This document shows positions 18,766-26,579 of a stretch of DNA of 33,255 bases, piece after piece. This DNA is from Sphingomonadales bacterium. GTDB taxonomy: Bacteria > Pseudomonadota > Alphaproteobacteria > Sphingomonadales > Sphingomonadaceae. Location: contig VMTF01000199.1 of the NCBI GenBank assembly GCA_013791705.1, positions 1 to 33,255 on the forward strand. Reading direction: 5' to 3'. Position 1 is the first letter of the stretch. Each line of letters opens with the position of its first letter. A program made the translations under genes and the position numbers. The notes under the pieces were generated by a model. It was given only the letters and a program-made list of their open reading frames with translations, ran no database searches and was not told where the DNA came from.

Positions 18766-20334
18766 ATGTTCCTTCGCGATTTCGTCCGGCGCTGCGCCGA
18801 AAAATTTGCACCCGACACTGCCTATATCGATGCCGACCGGCGGAGCACCTGGGCGGAAATGCATCGCCGCTCCAGCCGGCTGACGCGGGCCATGCAGGAT
18901 TTCGGCGTCGGCAAGGGGGTGCGCACCGCGATCCTTTCGCACAACCGGATCGAGGTGGCGGAACACTGGTTCGCCTGCCTGAAGGGCGGCGCGGTCCGCG
19001 CGGGGCTCAACTGGCGCTATTCGACGCGCGAAATGCTGCACGTCATCCGCGATTGCGATGCCCGCGCGATCTTCATCGAAGCGCAGTGCGCGGCGAGCCT
19101 GGCCGATCATTTCGAGGAACTCGCGGCCGAGGGGCGCATCCTGATCGGGTTCGGCGGTCCGCACGACCTGCCGATCGACTACGAGAAGCTGATCGCCGGC
19201 ACCGAGGCCGCGCCCGACCTGCCCGAGCTGGACGAGGACGGACTTGGTGCGATCGGCTATACTTCGGGCACCACCGGCAACCCCAAGGGCGTGCTGCTGA
19301 GCCACCGCAACCTGATCACCTCGCTGGTCTTCAACAACATGGTCAACGGCTATACCAAGCAGGATGTCCGTATCTATGTGACCAACCCGGCCGGCATCAA
19401 CATCAACACGATGTGCATGAACATGATCACCGGCATGACCACCGTGCTGGAGAACTTCAACGCCGAGCGGTTCCTCGACAAGATCGAGGAGCACCGGGTG
19501 ACGACTGTTACCGTGGTGCCGACCATGCTGCGCCGCATCGTGGACGACGTGAAGGCCGGAAACTGGGATATCTCGTCATTGCGGCAGGTCTGCTACGGGA
19601 CGATGCCGGCGACCCCGGCGCTGATCCGCGATGCCTATGACACGCTGGGCTGCGAGTTCCTCAATCGCTATGGCGTGTCGGAATCGACCGGCGCGATCGC
19701 GCTGCTCGACGATGTCGGCCACCAGCAGGCGCTGGCCGGCGAGCCCGATCTCCTGCGCTCGGTCGGCCGGACGATGCCCCACGCCGATCTCCAGATCCGC
19801 GATGAAGACGGCAACGAGCTGCCGCGCGGCGAACTCGGGCTGGTGTGGATCGGCGGGGACACCGTGATGCAGGGCTATCTGAACCTGCCGGAACTCAACG
19901 CGGGCACGGTGTTCGGCAAGTGGCTCAAGACCGGCGATTTCGGCCGGATGGACGAGCGCGGGTATGTTTTCCTTGGTGATCGCCAGCACAACATGATCGT
20001 GACCGGCGGCTTCAACGTCTATCCCAACGCGGTCGAGAACGCGATTGCGGAATACCGGGGCGTGGCCGAAGTGGCGGTGTTCGGCATGCCGCACGAACAG
20101 TGGGGCGAGGCCGTCGTGGCGGCGGTTACGGTGGCGGCCGGTGCGGACGTAACGATCGAGGCGCTCCAGCAGCATTGCCGCGCTGCAGTGTCCAAGTTCG
20201 AAGTGCCCAAGCATATTGCAATCATTCCCGCGCTTCCGCGCGGGAATACCGACAAGGTCGACAAGCGGGCGATTCAGACAATGTTCGCACAGCCCGGCAT
20301 GTTGCCCTGGTCGATCGAGAAGGAGACTACGTGA
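18766..20334 (+). CDS. Acyl/aryl-CoA ligase (ANL superfamily), IpfF-like by context
   Basis: IGYTSGTTGNPKGVLLSHRN, NRYGVSESTGAIALLDD, GKWLKTGDFGRMDERGYVFLGDRQHNMIVTGGFNVYPNAVE, PRGNTDKVDKR. Confidence 0.93.
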   Translation: MFLRDFVRRCAEKFAPDTAYIDADRRSTWAEMHRRSSRLTRAMQDFGVGKGVRTAILSHNRIEVAEHWFACLKGGAVRAGLNWRYSTREMLHVIRDCDARAIFIEAQCAASLADHFEELAAEGRILIGFGGPHDLPIDYEKLIAGTEAAPDLPELDEDGLGAIGYTSGTTGNPKGVLLSHRNLITSLVFNNMVNGYTKQDVRIYVTNPAGININTMCMNMITGMTTVLENFNAERFLDKIEEHRVTTVTVVPTMLRRIVDDVKAGNWDISSLRQVCYGTMPATPALIRDAYDTLGCEFLNRYGVSESTGAIALLDDVGHQQALAGEPDLLRSVGRTMPHADLQIRDEDGNELPRGELGLVWIGGDTVMQGYLNLPELNAGTVFGKWLKTGDFGRMDERGYVFLGDRQHNMIVTGGFNVYPNAVENAIAEYRGVAEVAVFGMPHEQWGEAVVAAVTVAAGADVTIEALQQHCRAAVSKFEVPKHIAIIPALPRGNTDKVDKRAIQTMFAQPGMLPWSIEKETT

Positions 20335-21641
20335 TGGCAACTGCAGCAACTCTGCCGCCGGCGATAGATTATCGCCATCTCGTTCAGGACGGGCGTCTGC
20401 ACGGATCGCTCTATACCGATCCCGAAATCTTCGCGCAGGAGATGGAAGCCATCTTCCATCGCGGCTGGAGCTTCGTCGCACACGATAGCGAAGTGCCCAA
20501 CAACGGCGATTTCGTCGTCCGCAAGGTGGGCACCCAGTCGCTCATCGTGGTGCGTGACAGCAAGGGTGAAATCCGCATTCACTACAACCGCTGCTCGCAT
20601 CGCGGCGCCGTGCTTTGCCAGACCAGTTCCGGGCACCGTTCGCGCCTGACCTGCCCCTATCACGCCTGGACCTTCGCGCTGGACGGCCGCCTGATCGGCG
20701 TGCCGGACGAAGAGGCCTATCCCGCCGGGTTCAGCAAGGCGGACGCGGGGCTGGCGCCGGTGGCCCGGGTCGACAGTTATGGCGGCTTCATTTTCGTCAA
20801 TCTGGTGCCGAACGGATATTCTTTGCGCGACCATCTGGGCAAGGCGACCGATCTGATCGACGGGTTGCTGGGGCTTTCGCCGGTCGGCAGAATTCAGCTC
20901 AATGCCGGGTGGATGAAGCACAAGATGCGGTCCAACTGGAAGATCATCGTCGAGAACCAGGTCGATGGCTATCATGCCCAGATGGTGCATGGCTCTCTGC
21001 TCAAGGCGAACCAGACTTTCGCCACCGTTCGCGACCGCAAACCGACTTCGCCGACCCGCGTGCAGGACTTCGGCATGGGGCACACCGATATCGATCACAC
21101 CAGCGATTATCTCAAGGCCAACGACCGGTTGTTCCGCTGGACCGGCGGGATCGATCCGGCCCGCCTGCCGAATTATGTGAAGGCGATGCAGGACGCCTAT
21201 GGCGAGGAAGATGCGCGCCGCCGGCTGATCGGCGGGCCGCCGCACTCGATGCTGTTCCCCAACCTTTCGCTCGCCGAGATGAACATCATGGTGATCGAGC
21301 CGGTCAGCCCGACCGCATCGATCCAGTATACCTGCCCGGTGTTCCTGGAAGGCGCGGACGAGCTGAACGCGCGCACCTTGCGGCGCTGTGAAGGCGCGCT
21401 CGGGCCGGCCGGCTTCCTGATCGCCGACGATGCCGAGATCGGCGAACTGACGCAGATGGGCGTTGCCAACCTCGAGCCGGAATGGATCAACCTGTCGCGC
21501 GGGATGGACACCGAGGAAGTCCTTCCCAACGGCGTGAAGCGGGCCGGTCTGATGGACGAAACCAGCCAGCGCGGGTTCTGGCGGCATTACCGCGAGGTGA
21601 TGTCGGCCAGCGATCACGCCATGGGCCGGGAGAACGGATGA
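20334..21641 (+). CDS. Rieske non-heme iron aromatic ring-hydroxylating dioxygenase, alpha subunit (IpfA-like by context)
   Basis: Rieske ligands NRCSHRGAVLCQ...CPYHAWTF; mononuclear iron region NWKIIVENQVDGYHAQMVHGS; TGATG coupling with the ligase. Confidence 0.95.
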   Translation: MATAATLPPAIDYRHLVQDGRLHGSLYTDPEIFAQEMEAIFHRGWSFVAHDSEVPNNGDFVVRKVGTQSLIVVRDSKGEIRIHYNRCSHRGAVLCQTSSGHRSRLTCPYHAWTFALDGRLIGVPDEEAYPAGFSKADAGLAPVARVDSYGGFIFVNLVPNGYSLRDHLGKATDLIDGLLGLSPVGRIQLNAGWMKHKMRSNWKIIVENQVDGYHAQMVHGSLLKANQTFATVRDRKPTSPTRVQDFGMGHTDIDHTSDYLKANDRLFRWTGGIDPARLPNYVKAMQDAYGEEDARRRLIGGPPHSMLFPNLSLAEMNIMVIEPVSPTASIQYTCPVFLEGADELNARTLRRCEGALGPAGFLIADDAEIGELTQMGVANLEPEWINLSRGMDTEEVLPNGVKRAGLMDETSQRGFWRHYREVMSASDHAMGRENG

Positions 21642-22135
21642 TGATGCAGGCAACTCTGGAAAAACCGGCGCTGGCCGAACGGGTCGCGCAGTTCCTCTAT
21701 CGCGAGGCCGTGCTCGCTGACGAGCACCGCTACAACGAGTGGGAGGCGCTGTGGGCGCAGGATGATGTGCTCTACTGGGTGCCGATGCGGCCTGACGCCG
21801 ATCCCACCAGGGAAGTGTCATATATCTATGACAACCGCGCCCGCCTGGCGAGCCGCATCCGCCAGCTCAACACCGGTATGCGCCACGCGCAGGCCCCGCA
21901 ATCGGGCCTGCGCCGGATAATCTCGAACATCGAGATCGAGCCCGGCGAGGGGGATGAGGTGGTTACGCGTTCCAACTTCATCCTGATGGAATCGCGCCGC
22001 GGGGTTCAGTTCCTGTGGGCGGGCCGGACCACGCATGTGCTGGCGCCGGAGGGTGACAGCTTCCGGATCCGGCGCAAGACGATCAATCTGGTCGAAGCCA
22101 ACGAGCCGATCGGCACGCTTGCGTTCCTGATCTGA
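21638..22135 (+). CDS. Aromatic ring-hydroxylating dioxygenase beta subunit
   Basis: NTF2-like small subunit: VAQFLYREAVLADEHRYNEWEALWAQDDVLYWVPMRPD...RVRQ-like SRIRQLNTGMRHAQAPQSGLRRIISNIEIE; overlaps the alpha stop. Confidence 0.92.
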   Translation: MMMQATLEKPALAERVAQFLYREAVLADEHRYNEWEALWAQDDVLYWVPMRPDADPTREVSYIYDNRARLASRIRQLNTGMRHAQAPQSGLRRIISNIEIEPGEGDEVVTRSNFILMESRRGVQFLWAGRTTHVLAPEGDSFRIRRKTINLVEANEPIGTLAFLI

Positions 22136-22136
22136 C

Positions 22137-23303
22137 ATGAAGGCTGCAATTGCCGGACTTGGCACTGCCGGTCTGACCCGTGATGCGACCCCGCCGGCGG
22201 CGGAGCTGGCCCGGCAGGCGGTCTCGGCTGCAGCGGGCGATGCCGGGCTCCCGGTGTCCGCGATCGACGGGCTGGTGGTGTGCCGGACAAGCGCGGCGGG
22301 GGATTCCGTGCTGGGGCTCGATCTCCAGCGTGCGCTGGGTCTGCGCGATCTGACGCTTAACCGGATTGCGCTGTGCGAGGGGGCCAGCGCGCTGGCGGCG
22401 ATCCAGCTTGCGGCGCTCGCCGTGTCGGGCTGTTCCGCGCGGGCGGTCGTTTGCGTGTTCGCCGATACGCCGGTTATTCCCGGCAAGCGCATGAGTGCTT
22501 CGTTCGGGCGGCTGAAGACCGGCACCGGCCTTGAAGGGCTGCGCTATAGCGCGGGCCTGTTCGGCGGCGCGGCGATGTATGCGCTGAGCGCGATGCGCTA
22601 TCTGGCGGTGCATGGACTGGGCGAGGAGGTGCTGGCCGACGTGGCGATCACGACCCGGCAGTGGGCAGCGCTCAACCCGGCTGCTTCCTATCGCAAGCCG
22701 CTGACGCGCGAGGACTATTTCGCCGCACGCTATATCGCCGAGCCGTTGCGCCTGTTCGATTGCGCGGCGCCGGTAAACGGCGCGATCGCGGTGCTGGTGA
22801 CAACGCCTGAGCTGGCGGCGGATTGCGCGCAACCGCCGGTGCATATCCTCGCCTGCGCCGAAGGCCATCCCGGCACGCCGGATCGTAGCGGGTTCGACCG
22901 GCAATTGAACCACGGCGGGGCGATCGCGGCCAAGGCGCTGTTCGGAGCGACCGGACTGGGGCCGGCCGAGATCGACTTGTGCGAATTCTATGATGCCTTC
23001 AGCATTTCGCCGCTGCTGGCGCTTGAAGCCTATGGCTTCCATCCGCCCGGTGAGGCGCGTCAGGCCTATGCGGGCGGGAATGCGGCGCCCGGCGGAACGA
23101 TGCCGATCAATACCGGCGGCGGGCACTTGTCGGGCTTTTACCTGCAGGGGATGACGCCGTTGGCCGAAGCGATCGTGCAATTGCGCGGCGCGGCGGGCGA
23201 GCGACAGGTGGCGCGTGCCCGCACCGCGCTCGTGACCAACGACGGGGGGCGGTTCGATTACCACCTCGGCATGATCCTCGGCGCAGCGGAGCACCGGCCA
23301 TGA
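22137..23303 (+). CDS. SCPx-type thiolase / acetyl-CoA acetyltransferase-like (IpfD-like by context)
   Basis: MKAAIAGLGTAGLTRDATPPAAELARQAV...LNRIALCEGASALAAIQLAALAV...EFYDAFSISPLLALEAYGF...MPINTGGGHLSGFYLQGM. Confidence 0.88.
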   Translation: MKAAIAGLGTAGLTRDATPPAAELARQAVSAAAGDAGLPVSAIDGLVVCRTSAAGDSVLGLDLQRALGLRDLTLNRIALCEGASALAAIQLAALAVSGCSARAVVCVFADTPVIPGKRMSASFGRLKTGTGLEGLRYSAGLFGGAAMYALSAMRYLAVHGLGEEVLADVAITTRQWAALNPAASYRKPLTREDYFAARYIAEPLRLFDCAAPVNGAIAVLVTTPELAADCAQPPVHILACAEGHPGTPDRSGFDRQLNHGGAIAAKALFGATGLGPAEIDLCEFYDAFSISPLLALEAYGFHPPGEARQAYAGGNAAPGGTMPINTGGGHLSGFYLQGMTPLAEAIVQLRGAAGERQVARARTALVTNDGGRFDYHLGMILGAAEHRP

Positions 23304-23695
23304 CCTTTCCGCCGATTCCGGAACCGGACGCCGCGTCTGCCCGGTTCTTTGCCGCGCTCGACGCCGGCCGCATCGAATTGCTGCGGTGTGCGGACTGCGG
23401 CTCGATGCACCTGGCCGCGCTGATCTGCGATGCTTGCGGCGGAACGCAGTTCGCCACTGTGCCCGCAAGCGGGGCAGGGATCGTCCACAGCTTTACCCGG
23501 CTGCACATGGCGCACCATCCGGCCTTTGCCGAACAATTGCCGCTTACGGCCGGGGTGGTCGAGCTGGCCGAAGGTCCGCGCCTGTTCGCGCAACTTGTGG
23601 GCGAGGGCACGCTTGCGATCGGCGCGCCGGTGTCGGCCGAGATCCGCGACTGCGACGGGCGCGGGGTGGCGGTGTTCCGGCTTGTTGCGGGCTAG
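23300..23695 (+). CDS. DUF35 zinc-ribbon/OB-fold protein (IpfE-like by context)
   Basis: CADCGSMHLAALICDACG zinc ribbon plus OB segment; ATGA overlap with the thiolase. Confidence 0.9.
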   Translation: MTFPPIPEPDAASARFFAALDAGRIELLRCADCGSMHLAALICDACGGTQFATVPASGAGIVHSFTRLHMAHHPAFAEQLPLTAGVVELAEGPRLFAQLVGEGTLAIGAPVSAEIRDCDGRGVAVFRLVAG

Positions 23696-24807
23696 GAGGC
23701 GAGGCCCAGGGTGCCGGGTGGCAGGCTGCGGTGCGCCACGAAATCGGGCGACAAGGGCGGCACTGGCAGTCCCAGCCGGTCAGCCAGGATCTGGGTCAGC
23801 GTATTGGCCGTCGCCATGGTGCTGCCGGGCGACAGGCGGCCGGCTTCGACCGATATATCGGTCGCGCGGATCAGGGTCGTGGCCATGAAGAATGCGCCCA
23901 TGATCACGAAATACTCGAGGTCCGGCACGTCCTTGCCACTGGCCGTGCGATACCGCGCCAGCACGTCTTCGGCACCGGGCCAGCCGGGCGAACGGGGGAT
24001 GCCGATCGCTTCAGCGTGGAACTCGTCGGACATCACCCAATAGGCGACGTCCAGCCCGCGCGGGCCGATCAGCGCGCCTTCCCAATCGAGCACGGCGGCG
24101 ACGGACTGGTCGGCGGCAAACAGGATATTGCCGGGCCGGGCATCGCCCCACAGCAAGACCTCTTCGGTGTCCTGCAGACCCGAGCGGTTGGCGCGCAGAT
24201 ATTCGAGCGCGCGGTCGGTGATCGGGAACGGGCGGCCTTGCGTGGCCCATGCATACCATTCCTCCAGCCGGGCGAGGTGGGCCTCAAGCGCGGTGCGCCC
24301 GGCATTGCCTTCGGCGAGAAAGGCGTGGGACTTGCGCCAGTCGATGCCGTGGATCGCGGCCATTGCATCGATGCCGTTTTCGGCGATGCGGCGGCGTTCT
24401 TCAGGCGCAAGCTCGGTCAGCAGTCCGGCGCGGTGCAGCGAGGGACGCCCCAGCGGCGACTGGCCCGCCACCTCGCGCATCACCAGAAAGCGCTGGCCCA
24501 GCACGGATGGATCGCTTTCCACCGCGATCATCGGCGGGACCGGGACCGTGCCGGCGCGGGCAACGCCATCCATCACGCGAAATTCGCGCAGGATATCAGG
24601 CTGCATGAAGAGCTGTTTGCCGCGCTGTTCGAGCCGGACGATGAAGCGTTCTTCACCCCCATCGGGGCTGTGGCAGACGAGGCGGAACAGTTCGCTCGAC
24701 TGGCCGCCGGCAAACTGGACGAAACTGACAATTTCCGTGCGAGGCCGGAATGCCGGAGTCCGGGCGATCCATGCGGCGAGCGAGGTGGCCGCCGCTTCAG
24801 TCGTCAT
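23692..24807 (-). CDS. APH/choline-kinase-fold phosphotransferase (ACAD10/11 kinase domain / LvaA-like)
   Basis: FAGGQSSELFRLVC, MREVAG, LLWGDARPGNILF (catalytic loop), AAVLDWEGALIGPRGLDVAYW (DxE metal motif). Confidence 0.87.
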   Translation of the reverse strand: MTTEAAATSLAAWIARTPAFRPRTEIVSFVQFAGGQSSELFRLVCHSPDGGEERFIVRLEQRGKQLFMQPDILREFRVMDGVARAGTVPVPPMIAVESDPSVLGQRFLVMREVAGQSPLGRPSLHRAGLLTELAPEERRRIAENGIDAMAAIHGIDWRKSHAFLAEGNAGRTALEAHLARLEEWYAWATQGRPFPITDRALEYLRANRSGLQDTEEVLLWGDARPGNILFAADQSVAAVLDWEGALIGPRGLDVAYWVMSDEFHAEAIGIPRSPGWPGAEDVLARYRTASGKDVPDLEYFVIMGAFFMATTLIRATDISVEAGRLSPGSTMATANTLTQILADRLGLPVPPLSPDFVAHRSLPPGTLGLAS

Positions 24808-25753
24808 GGGCGACCCTGATCACGATCTTGGCGCCGGGGCTGCCATTCTGGGCCGCCCACGCAGCCTGGATGTCCTCCAGATCATAGACGATCGTGTCGA
24901 TCTCCCAATTGCCTTCGCGGGCATAGGCCAGCAGGCGCTCGAATGCGGCGCGGCGTTCTGCGGCGGGGCGGATCAGTTCGCCGGTATCGACCCCGATGTG
25001 CGATCGGCGCCGCAGTTCGGTGAGGGTGAGGGTGAACGTCCGGCCTGCCCGCGTGCCGACGCTCATCACGCGGCCGCCTTCGGCGGTGCAGCGGAAGGCG
25101 GCTTCGCCCGGCGCACCGAACAGGGGATCGAGCACGACGTCATAGCCTTTTTCGCCCATCTCGGCGGCGAGCGCGGCCTGATCGTCGCCCTGGCCGAGCT
25201 GGACTGTGGCATCGACCATCCCGCGCTCCTTGAGGCGCGCGAGCGTGTCGGCGGAGCGCGCCGCACCGACGACATATCCGGCACCCAGACGGCGCGCGGT
25301 TAGCGTACCGATCTGTCCGACCGGCCCGGTCGCGCCGAGGATCAGCACCCGCTCGCCCGGCTTGATCTGCGCAGCCTCGAGCGGGATCAGCGCGCCCAGA
25401 CCGGCGAGCGCCAGCGCGATGACCTGCCGCGCATCCGCCTCTTCGGGAATGGGCCAGATTTCCGCGTCGGGCACGATGGTATAGTCCGACATTGCGCCCT
25501 GCTGCGGGACCGAATGGCCGAAATAGACCCGCGTTCCGTCTTCCAGCCGGCCAACACCCTCGCCGCCGATGATATAGGGGAAAACCGGGCTCTTGTAGGT
25601 GCCGCGCACGCGCAGCACGTCAGTGGGCTGCAGCCCGGCCCATTCGACCTTGATCCGTTTTGTGCCGGGAAGCGCTCCGGGCAGTGGCTGGTCGGTAAAA
25701 TAGGGCACCGTGTTCAGCGCTTCGACGATTGCGGCTCGCATGGTTTGCTCCAT
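24797..25753 (-). CDS. Medium-chain dehydrogenase/reductase (quinone oxidoreductase-like)
   Basis: IIGGEGVGRLEDGTRVYF, LALAGLGALIPLEAAQIKPGERVLILGATGPVGQIGTLTARRLGAGYVVGAARS. Confidence 0.9.
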   Translation of the reverse strand: MEQTMRAAIVEALNTVPYFTDQPLPGALPGTKRIKVEWAGLQPTDVLRVRGTYKSPVFPYIIGGEGVGRLEDGTRVYFGHSVPQQGAMSDYTIVPDAEIWPIPEEADARQVIALALAGLGALIPLEAAQIKPGERVLILGATGPVGQIGTLTARRLGAGYVVGAARSADTLARLKERGMVDATVQLGQGDDQAALAAEMGEKGYDVVLDPLFGAPGEAAFRCTAEGGRVMSVGTRAGRTFTLTLTELRRRSHIGVDTGELIRPAAERRAAFERLLAYAREGNWEIDTIVYDLEDIQAAWAAQNGSPGAKIVIRVAHDD

Positions 25754-25790
25754 GAAGACTGGGTGTAACGGGCAGGAGCGACACGGCCGC

Positions 25791-26576
25791 CTACTTCACA
25801 TGGCGTTGGCGCAGCATCCGCAGCAATTCCTGCTGTTCCGCGCGGTCGCTGAGGCTGCTGTTGATCAGGCGCTCGACGTTGCGGCCCTGGCTGCGATCAA
25901 GATCGCGGGCCAGTTCGATGGCGAGCTTGGCCGAGCCCATCACTTCGGGGGGATGCCTGGCGATGCGCTGGCAGAACGCGCTGACTTGTTCGCGGAACGT
26001 CTCTTCGGGATAGACGGCATGGATCAGGCCCACGGTGAGGGCTTGCTGCGCTTCCATCGTTTCCGCGGCCATGATGAACCAGCGGGCCCAGTGCGCGCCG
26101 ATGGTGCGGACCAGCCGGCTGGTGCCGCCCGAACCCGGGATCATGCCCATGTTCAGCTCGGGCAGCATATATTTCACCGCCGGGCTCGCGAGGCGGAAGT
26201 CGCACGACAGCGACATTTCCAGCCCGGCGCCGTAGCACGGACCCTGGTGGGCGACGACGATCGGCTTTTCGATCGCTTCGAGCTTGTCATACAGATCGTG
26301 CCGGGCGACGGCACGATAGTCCCGGCGGAACCCGGTTGGTCCCTCGCTGACACCGCCCGTCTTCAGGTCAGCGATCTCGAAGCCGGCCGAAAAGAAGCTG
26401 CCTTCCGATTCGATCAGCAGCACCCGCAAGTCCGGATCGGCGGCGAATTCATCCGCCGTTTGCGCCAGCGCATCGAACATCGCCCGATTGATCGCGTTGC
26501 GCTTGGCCGCCCGATCGAGCCGGTAAATCAACACCGCGCCATCGCGGCGCACGGAGAATTCAGGTTTGGTTTCCAT
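25791..26576 (-). CDS. Enoyl-CoA hydratase/isomerase
   Basis: LIYRLDRAAKRNAINRAMFDALAQ, GSFFSAGFEIADL, VVAHQGPCYGAGLEMSLSCDFRLASPAVKYMLPELNMGMIPGSGGTSRL. Confidence 0.93.
   Translation of the reverse strand: METKPEFSVRRDGAVLIYRLDRAAKRNAINRAMFDALAQTADEFAADPDLRVLLIESEGSFFSAGFEIADLKTGGVSEGPTGFRRDYRAVARHDLYDKLEAIEKPIVVAHQGPCYGAGLEMSLSCDFRLASPAVKYMLPELNMGMIPGSGGTSRLVRTIGAHWARWFIMAAETMEAQQALTVGLIHAVYPEETFREQVSAFCQRIARHPPEVMGSAKLAIELARDLDRSQGRNVERLINSSLSDRAEQQELLRMLRQRHVK
26470..26564 (-). repeat. 95-bp exact inverted repeat, copy 1 (partner 33161-33255)
   Basis: Reverse complement of 26470-26564 is base-for-base identical to 33161-33255 (cctgaattctccgtgcgcc...gcgatgttcgatgc). Confidence 0.97.
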
Positions 26577-26579
26577 GGC

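Noticed and set aside
20274-21821. 515-aa minus-strand ORF
   Set aside because: Shadow of the Rieske alpha subunit; low-complexity composition and no motifs.
22083-23468. 461-aa minus-strand ORF
   Set aside because: Shadow of the thiolase gene; no motif support.
23692-24807. Antibiotic resistance (aminoglycoside phosphotransferase) interpretation
   Set aside because: The fold is APH-like, but catabolic operon context and similarity to ACAD10/11-type kinases make metabolite phosphorylation more likely.
23386-25303. Long plus-strand ORFs opposite the APH and MDR genes (23386-24819, 24128-25303)
   Set aside because: Shadows of minus-strand genes with clear catalytic motifs.
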